DNA from: Chloroflexota bacterium
GTDB lineage: Bacteria; Chloroflexota; Anaerolineae; Aggregatilineales; Phototrophicaceae
DNA: 64,000 bases
NCBI GenBank assembly: GCA_014338005.1
Contig: QUBZ01000003.1
Coordinates: 1 to 64,000, forward strand
Direction: 5' to 3'
A program made the translations under genes and the position numbers. Under the pieces are notes generated by a model, which saw nothing but the letters and a program-made list of their open reading frames with translations, searched no databases and had not been told where the DNA came from. This document shows positions 25,064 through 32,896 of this stretch, one piece after another (positions within the stretch are counted from its first letter, which is position 1; every line of letters begins with the position of its first letter).

Positions 25064-25132
25064 GGGGGAAAGTGCCGAGTTGCAAGTGCCGAGTTCCAGG
25101 TGAAATTGTGCTAGGATAGGGGTGAGGACAGC
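25051..25132. repeat. 82-bp direct repeat, copy 2
   Basis: It matches 24206-24287 with one mismatch and restores the same radA-tail-plus-spacer arrangement in front of the next gene. The pair brackets the toxin-antitoxin module. Confidence 0.9.
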
Positions 25133-25154
25133 AACGGCCAAGGGGGAACGAGTT

Positions 25155-26072
25155 ATGACTTACCGGGTTTACATCAGCAGCAGCCTGCGCGACCTGAAAG
25201 TTCACCGGCAGCTTGTCCGCGATGCTGTCATCAAAATGGGGATGCTGCCGATCATGGAAGAAAACTTCCAGGTGACGGACGAAAACCTGCTCACCTACCT
25301 GTGCAAACAGATCCGCCAGTCGGACATCTTCATCGGCATCTACACCCATTATTACGGCTGGCATCCCGAAAACTCCGACATCGGCGGCATCGAGATCGAA
25401 TACAATACAGCGCGGGAACACAATCTGCTGTGCCTGCTGTTCATTCTGAGGGCGGACGCGCCCTGGCCGGCGCAGTTTGTCGAGCGCGGCGACGGCGCGT
25501 ATAAGCTGGAACGGTTTAAGGAACGGATGTTGCACGACGCCACCGTTAACTTCTTTTCCAGGCCGTATGAACTCCAGGCGCAGGTCTTTTTCGGGCTTCA
25601 GCAGGTTTTAGCCTCTCAGAACGAGCGCGAGGGCATCATCACGATCCAGCCGCTGTTTGGCCGCCCGTCGCCCCGGTCGCAGTTCTCGTGCGATGTGTTC
25701 ATGATTATGCCGTTTTCGCCGGAATTCCAACCGATCTACACCGATCATATCGTTCCTGTCGCCGATGAGTTAAAGCTGGCGATCAAACGCGGCGATAATT
25801 TTTATTCCGAACATGCCATCATGGCCGAAGTCTGGTCAGCGATTTATGCCTCGCGGGTGGTGATCGCCGAATGTACGGGGCGCAATCCGAACGTATTTTA
25901 CGAACTGGGCATCGCGCATACGCTGGGAAAACCCGCCATCATGCTCACCCAGGACATCGAAGATGTGCCTTTCGACCTGCGCCACCTGCGCGTGATCGTG
26001 TACGAAAATACGCCGGAGGGTCTTAGAACGCTCCGTCACCAGTTATCAACGGCGATAACGAGGCTTCTGTAA
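25155..26072 (+). CDS. DUF4062-like plus nucleoside-deoxyribosyltransferase/TIR-like two-domain protein, first of a pair
   Basis: The 305-residue protein has an N-terminal DUF4062-like Rossmannoid domain: VYISSSLRDLKVHRQLV, SDIFIGIYTHYYGW, GGIEIEYNTARE. A C-terminal domain from about 175 starts CDVFMIMPFSPEF and has VVIAECTGRNPNVFYELGIA and HTLGKPAIML. The FYELGIAHTLGKP signature is seen in nucleoside 2-deoxyribosyltransferase/TIR-like folds that bind or cleave nucleotides, many of them in defence or signalling. AGGGGG precedes the ATG at 25155. The stop overlaps the ATG of the second gene (TAATG). No membrane segment is visible; it should be cytosolic. Function is unproven. Confidence 0.75.
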   Translation: MTYRVYISSSLRDLKVHRQLVRDAVIKMGMLPIMEENFQVTDENLLTYLCKQIRQSDIFIGIYTHYYGWHPENSDIGGIEIEYNTAREHNLLCLLFILRADAPWPAQFVERGDGAYKLERFKERMLHDATVNFFSRPYELQAQVFFGLQQVLASQNEREGIITIQPLFGRPSPRSQFSCDVFMIMPFSPEFQPIYTDHIVPVADELKLAIKRGDNFYSEHAIMAEVWSAIYASRVVIAECTGRNPNVFYELGIAHTLGKPAIMLTQDIEDVPFDLRHLRVIVYENTPEGLRTLRHQLSTAITRLL

Positions 26073-27268
26073 TGGCGAACAGCGTCTACTTCAGCGATAC
26101 CAGCAGCGAACTGCAAGACTTACGTCCGGTCATCGTCGAGCGTATCCAGGCGGCGGGGCTGATTCCGGTCTGGCTGGAGGAAACCGAACGCCAGTCCCCC
26201 GACATGCCGGAACACCTGCGCCGGAAAATCCGGGCGGCGGCGGCTTTCATCAGCCTCGTCACTTACCGGCGCGCCTGGGAAACAGCGGGCGGCAGGGCGC
26301 TGGCAGAAGTCGAATATGAGCTGGCGCGCGAGTACGGTAAGCCGCTGGCCGTCCTGCTGCCCAGGCCGGGCAGCGAAATGGCGATGTATCTGCGGCGGCG
26401 GGCCTTCAACCAGTCCGGCGAACAGCGCGAGGCGCAGGAAGCCTTCTGGGGTCGCCTGCTGGACGACGGTACGGCCACCTATTTTGATGACGAAACCGAT
26501 CTGCTGCTCAAGCTGGGGCGTATTCTGGAAAGCTGTTCGGCGGTTGAGACGGTCGTCTCCCAGGCCGCGCCCGCGATGCCCCCACCCGCGCCGGCTGCCG
26601 AACTCGCGCCGCCCCCGGCGCCGGCGCCCGCCGCGCCCGGCCAGGCCCGCGAAAGCGCGCGCGGTTTGGCACTGGGCGAGTCAGAAGTCGAAACGCTGGC
26701 GGAGCGCATCGCCGCCAAAACCGCCGCGCGGCTGGACGACCTGCAAACCCGCCGCCAGGCCGACCTGGCCGAACAGGCGCTTAAGGTTAACGACGCGCTG
26801 CGCGTGTGGCCGGGCGAACTGGTATTTGGCCGCCCGTCAAAAGGACGGCAGTTCCAGAGCGACATCTTCGTGATTATGCCCTTCGCGGCGCAGTTCACCG
26901 GCCTGTATACCGGCGTCATCAAACCGCTGGCGGCGGAACTGGGGCTGACGGTTTTACGCGGCGACGAATTTTCTTCCTCGCGCGGTTCGATCATGGAGGA
27001 AGTGTGGGCGGCGCTGAATGCCTGCCGCTTCGTGATCGCCGAAATCACCGGCGGCAACGACAACGTATTTTACGAACTGGGCATCGCGCACACCCTGAAT
27101 AAACCGGCGCTGCTCATCACCCAGGCCGCCGCGCCGGAAAACGTGCCGTTCGATATTCGCCACCTGCGTTACATCGTCTACAGCGCCCAGGACGGCGCTA
27201 AACTGCGCGACGACCTGCGGACGGCCATCACGCGGCTGCTGGCGGAACTGTCCGACGGGGGTATGTAG
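26072..27268 (+). CDS. TIR-like plus nucleoside-deoxyribosyltransferase/TIR-like two-domain protein, second of a pair
   Basis: The 398-residue product repeats the design of its upstream partner. Its N-terminal domain reads VYFSDTSSELQDLRPVI, AAAAFISLVTYRRAW and ALAEVEYELAREYGKPLAVL, a TIR-like pattern. A Pro/Ala linker (about 165-200) and a helical segment follow. The C-terminal domain has DIFVIMPFAAQF and NVFYELGIAHTLNKPALLI. The two C-terminal domains share FGRPS, RQF-like and IMPF blocks, while the N-terminal domains differ. Translation is coupled to the first gene. The pair may form a complex in which one domain senses and the other hydrolyses or binds a nucleotide. Confidence 0.72.
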   Translation: MANSVYFSDTSSELQDLRPVIVERIQAAGLIPVWLEETERQSPDMPEHLRRKIRAAAAFISLVTYRRAWETAGGRALAEVEYELAREYGKPLAVLLPRPGSEMAMYLRRRAFNQSGEQREAQEAFWGRLLDDGTATYFDDETDLLLKLGRILESCSAVETVVSQAAPAMPPPAPAAELAPPPAPAPAAPGQARESARGLALGESEVETLAERIAAKTAARLDDLQTRRQADLAEQALKVNDALRVWPGELVFGRPSKGRQFQSDIFVIMPFAAQFTGLYTGVIKPLAAELGLTVLRGDEFSSSRGSIMEEVWAALNACRFVIAEITGGNDNVFYELGIAHTLNKPALLITQAAAPENVPFDIRHLRYIVYSAQDGAKLRDDLRTAITRLLAELSDGGM

Positions 27269-27274
27269 CAGCCG

Positions 27275-27826
27275 CTATTCGCCGCGCGCCGACTCCACCC
27301 ATGCGCGCGCCCGCGCCAGCCAATCCGGCGCGCCGTCATCCAGGCCGCTGAGAAACAGCAGCACGCGCCGGGCGATGATGGCTTCCACCTCATCCGGGTT
27401 ATATTCGATCAGGTCGAACAGGTATTGCGCGCGGTGCAGATCACCCAGGGCGGCCAGCAGCGCCGCCCCCGCGCCGATGCGAATTTCGGCATTGGCTTTT
27501 TCGTTGGCGATCTCCAGAAATTCGGCGGTGCTGTGCCAGCCGGGTATGGCGTCCATGCCGGCGGCCAGCGATTCCCGGAACGACAGTTCCCAACCCGCCA
27601 GAACCGCCTCGCTTTCGGCAATGATGGCCGCCAGCGCGGCGACAGCCGCCTGCGCCGGTTCGCCGGGGGCGCGCCGTGCCGCCGCATCGCGCGCGATGGC
27701 CTGGGCGTCGGCATCGCTCAGGTCGAGTCCCTGGGCGGCCAGCGGACGCCTGAACTGTTTGAGCAGGACGGCCACCAGGGTTTCAAACGGCCAGGTGGCC
27801 GCCGGGCTGGTATGGTCAAAAGCCAT
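27275..27826 (-). CDS. Helical protein of unknown function, last gene of a four-gene set
   Basis: A 183-residue protein rich in Ala, Leu and Glu and predicted all-helical, with no signal peptide. Recognisable phrases are few: AGWELSFRESLAAGMDAIPG, EIANEKANAEIRIGAGAALL and FDLIEYNPDEVEAIIARRVL. The latter part resembles a TPR- or HEAT-like repeat. It starts 14 bases after the SET-domain gene and is probably in the same transcript. I do not recognise a family. Confidence 0.6.
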   Translation of the reverse strand: MAFDHTSPAATWPFETLVAVLLKQFRRPLAAQGLDLSDADAQAIARDAAARRAPGEPAQAAVAALAAIIAESEAVLAGWELSFRESLAAGMDAIPGWHSTAEFLEIANEKANAEIRIGAGAALLAALGDLHRAQYLFDLIEYNPDEVEAIIARRVLLFLSGLDDGAPDWLARARAWVESARGE

Positions 27827-27840
27827 CGGCGCGGGCCGTT

Positions 27841-28392
27841 TCAGATTGTTTCGGGCAGCGGGCGCGCGCCGTTACTGTGCGCCGCGGCGTGCTGCCGTTC
27901 GATGCGGCGCTGAAGGTAGGGCGAAAAATGCCCCTGATAGCGCGCTTGCAGCTCCGGCAGTTTCCAGTCCTCGCCGGTCACACGGCCCCGGCAGTTGGGC
28001 GCGCCGCACCGGCAGTCGAATTCGTCGTAGGGGCTGCCGTCGGACATGGCGTAGTCGTAACAGATTTCCTCGCCGGGCTGAATATCCCGCAGCGCCACCA
28101 GCGCGATCTGGCCGCTGAGGCCCGCGTTTGGGTCGCAGGAATGGTTGATGAAGTCGGAAGGTTCGGTGCGGGTGGGGGCCAGGAACAAATCGTCCTCCAC
28201 CTGAAGGCTGTGGCTTTGCGCCAGCGGCGGCAGCCGGCGCAGCGTCTCCAGGTTCACCACCATACCCGTCCACACCACCAGCAGTTCCCCGGCGGCGATG
28301 GCCTGGCGGGTAAAAACACCGAATGCGCCCTTCCGTTCCAGCGGGCGAACTTCCAGGCGCGGCGAAAGATAAGATGCGGGTTGGTCGTCCAA
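27841..28392 (-). CDS. SET-domain lysine methyltransferase-like protein
   Basis: The 183-residue protein is a bacterial SET domain: GVFTRQAIAAGELLVVWTG, the catalytic FINHSCDPNAGL, GEEICYDYA and a post-SET Cys motif FDCRCGAPNCRG. SET enzymes transfer a methyl group from SAM to lysine side chains. I start it at TTG 28392, since AAGGAG lies 5 bases upstream, whereas a GTG at 28398 abuts that site. The histone-like or other target is unknown. It lies between a transglutaminase-like gene and the helical gene, all on one strand. Confidence 0.88.
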   Translation of the reverse strand: MDDQPASYLSPRLEVRPLERKGAFGVFTRQAIAAGELLVVWTGMVVNLETLRRLPPLAQSHSLQVEDDLFLAPTRTEPSDFINHSCDPNAGLSGQIALVALRDIQPGEEICYDYAMSDGSPYDEFDCRCGAPNCRGRVTGEDWKLPELQARYQGHFSPYLQRRIERQHAAAHSNGARPLPETI

Positions 28393-28445
28393 GATCACTC
28401 CTTGTGTTTAACAGCGCGGCATACAGGATAACGGCGCGGGCCGGG

Positions 28446-29294
28446 TTAAGGCTGCCAGCCGGGCGGCACGCGCAGGCGGTTGTCGTTTTCGTACAGGGCG
28501 CGCACATCCGGGAAAACCGCATCGCCCGCCAGTAAAAGATCGGCCAGGCGATCAATTTGTTCGGCGTCTGCGGCGGCCTCCTGGTCGCTGCCGGCGATCC
28601 AGTCCCAGTCATCCCAGGGCAGGATTTCGACCTTGTTGAGCGCCAGAAAGTCGCGCACGACATTACCCCGGATGAACGCCAGGCCGTGCATGTCGAAAAT
28701 GCCAAAACGGGCAGGGTCGGCGCCCTCGCGGCGGGCAATCAGCCAGGCTTTGCCGCCGGTGATGAACTGGTCGCGCGGCACGTCGAAGGTGTCGAAGCCG
28801 ATGCCGAGCGCCTGCTGCTGGAAGGCATCAAGCTGGGCGTCCACCAGAAACCAGCGCGCCAGCTGCGTATCCCAGATTTCGCATACCCAGTGATCTTCGT
28901 AATGGTCGGGCAAAAAATACGCGCCGAAGCCCGCCCGCGCCCGCACCGGGACGCCCTGATGCCGCAGCATGGCGCACAGCAGCACCGAAAAATCGCGGCA
29001 GTTGCCGACCAGCCGCCGGTCGAGCGGGCGTTCTTCGGTCAGCGGGCGGTCGTCCAGTTCCAGCAGGCGTTTGAGCTTTTTCGCCACCGGGCGCAGGTTG
29101 ACCTCCTGCTTACGCTCCTCGGTCAGCGTGAGGCCGTACCGTTCCGCCCAGAAGATATGCACCATCAAACCCTGAACGATTTTAACCAGGGACGGCAGAT
29201 CGGGCGGCAGGCGGTCGAAGTGGGCAGTATATTCGCCCGGATCGGTCATCAGGCCGGGCGCAGCGTAATAGGTCTGGGGAGTGTCGGAAACCAT
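28446..29294 (-). CDS. Transglutaminase-like protein
   Basis: The 282-residue protein has the transglutaminase/papain-like catalytic triad: Cys in GNCRDFSVLLCAMLRHQG, His in HWVCEIWD and Asp in FLVDAQLD. The RHQGVPVRARAGFG phrase is typical for prokaryotic members, which act as proteases, deamidases or peptide-crosslinking enzymes. No signal peptide is seen, so it is likely cytosolic. A helix-rich C-terminal part of about 100 residues follows. The start ATG at 29294 has GAGAAAG upstream. It shares strand and close spacing with the SET gene downstream and the carboxypeptidase gene upstream. Confidence 0.82.
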   Translation of the reverse strand: MVSDTPQTYYAAPGLMTDPGEYTAHFDRLPPDLPSLVKIVQGLMVHIFWAERYGLTLTEERKQEVNLRPVAKKLKRLLELDDRPLTEERPLDRRLVGNCRDFSVLLCAMLRHQGVPVRARAGFGAYFLPDHYEDHWVCEIWDTQLARWFLVDAQLDAFQQQALGIGFDTFDVPRDQFITGGKAWLIARREGADPARFGIFDMHGLAFIRGNVVRDFLALNKVEILPWDDWDWIAGSDQEAAADAEQIDRLADLLLAGDAVFPDVRALYENDNRLRVPPGWQP

Positions 29295-29365
29295 AACAGA
29301 CGCTTTCTCTACCGGGAGATCGTAATGCGCCGGCGACGGCGGCCAGGCTGGATTCTACACCGGCT

Positions 29366-30379
29366 TCAGCCGCCGGACAACCACCGCTGGACAGCCATCA
29401 CGCCGCGCAGGTTGCGCTCGAACTCGCTGTCGCGCGTGCCGGAAAGTTCGACATCTACCGACGGGATGCCCTGGCCGTCGAACCAGTTGGGGGCCGTGCC
29501 GGTGACCTGGTAAGCGGTGAAAGGCTGGCCGTAGGGATAGCCCGCCGCTTCGCCCAAAACGGCGGCCAGCGTCCACGATATGCCGCCGCCGGGACAGTCC
29601 CCGGCGAAAACGCCGCGCGCGGCGCTGTGATAAAAAATGGCCGCCGCCGGGCGCAGTTCGTTTGCCAGGGCGGCCAGCGCCCGCGTCTCCGGCTCGGAAA
29701 ACGGCCCCGCGCCGGGGTTGACCTGCCGGGTGCGCCAATACGCCTGCGCCGACCATTCGCAGCTCCAGTTGCGGTTGAGGTCTACACCGTTGGCGTTAAA
29801 ACGCCCGTCGGCCACCTGTCCCAGGGCGAATCCATCCGGGTTGGCAGCCGGAACCAGCACCAGGGTTATATCCGGCAGCACGTCGCCGGGGCTGCGCTCG
29901 AAGTGGGCGGCCAGTTCGTTGAGCAGGGTGATGGTGTTGGCTTCGTAACCGGCATGGATGCCGCCCACCAGCAGCAGCGTTTGCCGCCCGCTGCCAAAAC
30001 GCCAGGCCAGAATATCCCGCCCGCCGGCGGACTGGCCGACGGTGAAAACGCGGCGCGGGCGGGCGGACAGGTCGGCGGCGGCGATTCCTACGGATGGATT
30101 GGCCGGCAGCAGGGTGATGGGCGGCGGAGTGGGCATAGGCGGCGGCGTGGGCGTGTCCGACGCCGGCGGCAGGACGATGCCGCGCGGCGTGTGGGTGGCG
30201 CGCGGCACGGCCAGTACAACCGGCGCAGCGGTGTCGGTAGGGAGTTCTGTTAAGACTAAAGTCGGCTGGCAAGCGGCGGCAGATACGAGTATGATTAACG
30301 CAAAGCGGTTATATACCGGCTGCCCCGCGTGCCGGCGCCGAAGGTGGTGTATGATGTCTCGAATCCAGGCTGCCTTCAT
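29366..30379 (-). CDS. M14-family zinc carboxypeptidase lipoprotein
   Basis: This 337-residue protein has an N-terminal signal with lipobox VSAAAC, a Thr/Pro linker and an M14 peptidase domain. The zinc ligands are His and Glu in [11 protein letters not shown] and probably His in IFYHSAA. The substrate phrase NPDGF with NGVDLNRNW is typical, and the catalytic Glu lies in VDVELSGT. It would remove C-terminal residues from peptides, or cleave D,L-bonds in cell wall, outside the cell. The ATG at 30379 is the only usable start and lies 29 bases inside the divergent lipoprotein gene. Confidence 0.85.
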   Translation of the reverse strand: MKAAWIRDIIHHLRRRHAGQPVYNRFALIILVSAAACQPTLVLTELPTDTAAPVVLAVPRATHTPRGIVLPPASDTPTPPPMPTPPPITLLPANPSVGIAAADLSARPRRVFTVGQSAGGRDILAWRFGSGRQTLLLVGGIHAGYEANTITLLNELAAHFERSPGDVLPDITLVLVPAANPDGFALGQVADGRFNANGVDLNRNWSCEWSAQAYWRTRQVNPGAGPFSEPETRALAALANELRPAAAIFYHSAARGVFAGDCPGGGISWTLAAVLGEAAGYPYGQPFTAYQVTGTAPNWFDGQGIPSVDVELSGTRDSEFERNLRGVMAVQRWLSGG

Positions 30380-31415
30380 CTTCGTACTGCTGCTCCTGGC
30401 GGCTTGCCAGCCTCAGGCGGAGGAGATTGTTGATCTGCCGACGCTGGCGGTGCTGCCCAGCCTGACGCCCAGCAACACGCCGACGTTCACGCCGACGGCC
30501 ACTTTTACACCGACGCCGACGGCCACTTTTACACCGACGGCGACGAATACACCCACGCCGACGGCCACTTTTACGCCGTCGCTGACGCCGACCTTCACCA
30601 TCACGCCGACGTTTACCATCACGCCGACCGATACGCCGACCAATACCCCGACGCCGACCGAAACCTCCACCGCTTCGCCGACGCCGAGTACGCCCCAGAT
30701 TATCACATTTACGGCCAGCGCCACCAGTGTCGCGCCCAACACGAGCATCACGCTGACATGGCAGACGATTTCCGACACGGCGCGAATTGACCAGCTCAAC
30801 CAGCAGGGGGCCGTCGTGCAGACGTTTTCGGTCGTGCCGTCCGGCCAGCTTCCGGTATTGGTTCCGGGCAACCTGGGGCGGCTGGTGGTCTACCGGCTGG
30901 TGGCGATACGCGGCGGCCAGGAAGCGACCGCCTCCGTGCCGATCACGATACAGTGTTCCATCGGCTGGTTTTTCGGCAACGAGTTCGCCCCGCCGGGTTC
31001 GGGGTGTCCGACGGCGGTGGGCGCTATCGGGCAGGGGGCATTCCAGTCGTTCGAGCGCGGGTTTATGGTGTACGTCAACGCCAACGGCCTGAACACCATT
31101 TACGGCTTGCAGGCGCAGAACAACCTGTATATCGGTTATACCAACGGCTGGGACGGCACGACCAGCTACACCTGTTTTGGCACGCCGCCGAGCGGGCTGC
31201 TGGCCCCGCAGGAATTGTTCGCCTGGGCGTTCTGCAATACCAACGCGCCTATCGGCTCGTGGACTGGGGCGCTGGGTTGGGCCACCTCCGGCCTCAACCG
31301 GGACCAGCGCACCATCCAGTTTGAAGAAGGCACGGGCGCGTTTTACATTGACGCGCCGGTGGGTGTGTTCCGCTTTAGCGGCCCGCAGACCCGCACCTGG
31401 ACGAAAATCAAGTGA
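30351..31415 (+). CDS. Lipoprotein with TPT-repeat linker and Ig-like domain
   Basis: The 354-residue product starts with [19 protein letters not shown], a lipoprotein signal. About 80 residues of degenerate Thr-Pro repeats ([10 protein letters not shown] units, with matching DNA repeats at 30480-30690) form a stalk. Then come an immunoglobulin-like segment ([13 protein letters not shown]) and a C-terminal domain with a Cys pair and aromatic strands of unknown fold. Surface display is likely. It overlaps the start of the divergent carboxypeptidase gene. I do not recognise a function. Confidence 0.75.
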   Translation: MMSRIQAAFIFVLLLLAACQPQAEEIVDLPTLAVLPSLTPSNTPTFTPTATFTPTPTATFTPTATNTPTPTATFTPSLTPTFTITPTFTITPTDTPTNTPTPTETSTASPTPSTPQIITFTASATSVAPNTSITLTWQTISDTARIDQLNQQGAVVQTFSVVPSGQLPVLVPGNLGRLVVYRLVAIRGGQEATASVPITIQCSIGWFFGNEFAPPGSGCPTAVGAIGQGAFQSFERGFMVYVNANGLNTIYGLQAQNNLYIGYTNGWDGTTSYTCFGTPPSGLLAPQELFAWAFCNTNAPIGSWTGALGWATSGLNRDQRTIQFEEGTGAFYIDAPVGVFRFSGPQTRTWTKIK

Positions 31416-31431
31416 GCGGCAGGCAGCCAGC

Positions 31432-32001
31432 GTGAACCCGACCCTGATTTTGTTCGCCGGGATGCCCGGCAGCGGTAAAACCACACTGGCGCGGATGCTG
31501 GCGCGCGAGTTAAGTATCCCGGTATTCGCCAAAGACCGCGTCCAGCGTGTGCTGCGCGACCACAACCTGGCGGACGCCTCCAGCGGCGATGGCTATTACA
31601 TCATCCTGGATATGGCCGACGAGCAGCTTTCGCTGGGTTTGAGCGTCATCCTGGACGCGACCTTCCCGCTCGATCACTTCCGCACCGTCGCCAGCGAAAT
31701 CGCCGCCCGCTACAGCGCCAAGTTTGCCGCCATTTACTGCACCTGCTCCGACGATACGGTGTGGCAGGAGCGCATGACTCACCGCGTCCAGTATGTGCCG
31801 GGCTGGAAGCCGGTCGGCTGGGACGATGTGGTGCGGATGCGCGATTATTACCAGCCCTGGAATGATAATGCCCTGGTGGTGGATTCGCTGTACCTGCCGG
31901 AAGAAAACTTCCCGAAGGTGCTGGAATATGTTCAGCAAGCCGGGCCGCGTATGTACGTGGCGGTGCAGCCGCTGCCGGAGCGCGACCGGCGCAAACGTTA
32001 A
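31432..32001 (+). CDS. P-loop kinase-like ATP-binding protein (AAA_33 type)
   Basis: A 189-residue protein with Walker A AGMPGSGKTTLARML near the N-terminus and VILDATFPLDH in the second strand. The later phrases (ERMTHRV, PENFPKVLEYV) match small P-loop kinases of the AAA_33 type that phosphorylate small molecules or antibiotic-like substrates. The GTG at 31432 begins 17 bases after the stop of the lipoprotein gene; the ribosome site is weak (GGCAGG). Substrate is unknown. Confidence 0.75.
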   Translation: MNPTLILFAGMPGSGKTTLARMLARELSIPVFAKDRVQRVLRDHNLADASSGDGYYIILDMADEQLSLGLSVILDATFPLDHFRTVASEIAARYSAKFAAIYCTCSDDTVWQERMTHRVQYVPGWKPVGWDDVVRMRDYYQPWNDNALVVDSLYLPEENFPKVLEYVQQAGPRMYVAVQPLPERDRRKR

Positions 32002-32050
32002 GGTCTGCCGGTTTGCCGCAACACGCGGCACTCTTTTTCGTATATCGAAT

Positions 32051-32127
32051 AGTGTACACTAAGCAACCTCACCCCTAACCCTTCTCCATTGGAGCGAGGG
32101 AAACGAGCAAAGCGCGAGGGGGTGAGG
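32051..32127. repeat. Intergenic inverted repeat with CCTCACCCCT arms
   Basis: CCTCACCCCT (32067-32076) is complementary to AGGGGGTGAGG at 32117-32127 with one bulged G. A perfect 10-bp palindrome, AGTGTACACT, lies at 32051-32060. The element fills the gap between the kinase-like and lipoprotein genes. Confidence 0.5.
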
Positions 32128-32179
32128 TCATCGAAAACCTTTAGACCGTGCTGCGTTTCACTTGCGGAAGGATAACGTT

Positions 32180-32896
32180 GTGCGACGTTTTGTTATTGTG
32201 TTACTGCTGCTCAGTTTCGGATGCACCGGCGCGCCCACCGCAGCGCCGCCCGATCCGCAGCAGCTTTTGAGCCAGGCGGCGGCCAATATCCGCCAGACCG
32301 AGACATTTCGGATGACGGTCGAGCGCACCGGCAGAGAATATTACATTAATACCGACTATGGTTATGCCGAATTCCGGCGGGCGGAAGTGCAGTACGCCGC
32401 GCCGGATACCATCCAGGCAGGGGTGCGCGTGATAGCCGCCGGGCTGCCGATTGACCTGGAAATTTTCTTCCGGGGACAAAATCAATGGCTGCGCGGCATC
32501 TGGACGAATAACACCTGGGTTCGGCTGGCCTTCGTGCCGGGTTTCACCCCGGCGGCGCTGATGGCGGCGGAAACCGGCTTTCAGGCGGCCATCAGGGCGC
32601 TGACCGGCTTGCAGATGATCGGCAGCGAACAGTTGGTGGACGGCACGCCGGTTTACCACATCAAAGCCGAGGCGGAAGGCGAAGACGTTTCGGCATTTAT
32701 GGCCGGTTTAATTCAGGTCACGGGGCAGGTGGTGGCGGACGTGTTTATCCACCGCGAATCGCTGCTGCCAGTGCGGTTCGAGATCGTCCAGCCGGAAGGC
32801 GAAGGCGCGGAGGATGCCGAACCGACGGTCTGGGAGATTGAGGTCTACGACTTCGACCAGCCCGCCCGCCTGGACGACCCGGAAGCGGCCTCATGA
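32180..32896 (+). CDS. LprG/LppX-like lipoprotein
   Basis: The 238-residue product begins MRRFVIVLLLLSFGC, a lipoprotein signal with lipobox FGC. The mature part reads QLLSQAAANIRQTETFRMTV, then blocks such as ADTIQAG-like strands and VVADVFIHRESLLPVRF. This order matches the LppX_LprAFG lipid-carrier fold. GGAAGGA lies 8 bases before the GTG at 32180. The stop codon overlaps the ATG of the MFS gene (ATGA). Lipoproteins of this fold carry triacylated glycolipids or triacylglycerol in mycobacteria. Confidence 0.8.
   Translation: MRRFVIVLLLLSFGCTGAPTAAPPDPQQLLSQAAANIRQTETFRMTVERTGREYYINTDYGYAEFRRAEVQYAAPDTIQAGVRVIAAGLPIDLEIFFRGQNQWLRGIWTNNTWVRLAFVPGFTPAALMAAETGFQAAIRALTGLQMIGSEQLVDGTPVYHIKAEAEGEDVSAFMAGLIQVTGQVVADVFIHRESLLPVRFEIVQPEGEGAEDAEPTVWEIEVYDFDQPARLDDPEAAS

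Noticed and set aside
30480..30690. Tandem DNA repeats in the TPT linker as a CRISPR-like array
   Set aside because: The units are irregular, in frame and encode a Thr-Pro linker; no spacers of constant length and no cas genes.
30309..31565. 418-residue minus-strand frame opposite the TPT lipoprotein
   Set aside because: Driven by the repeated ACGCCGACG DNA giving an Arg-rich repeat; antisense of an obvious lipoprotein.
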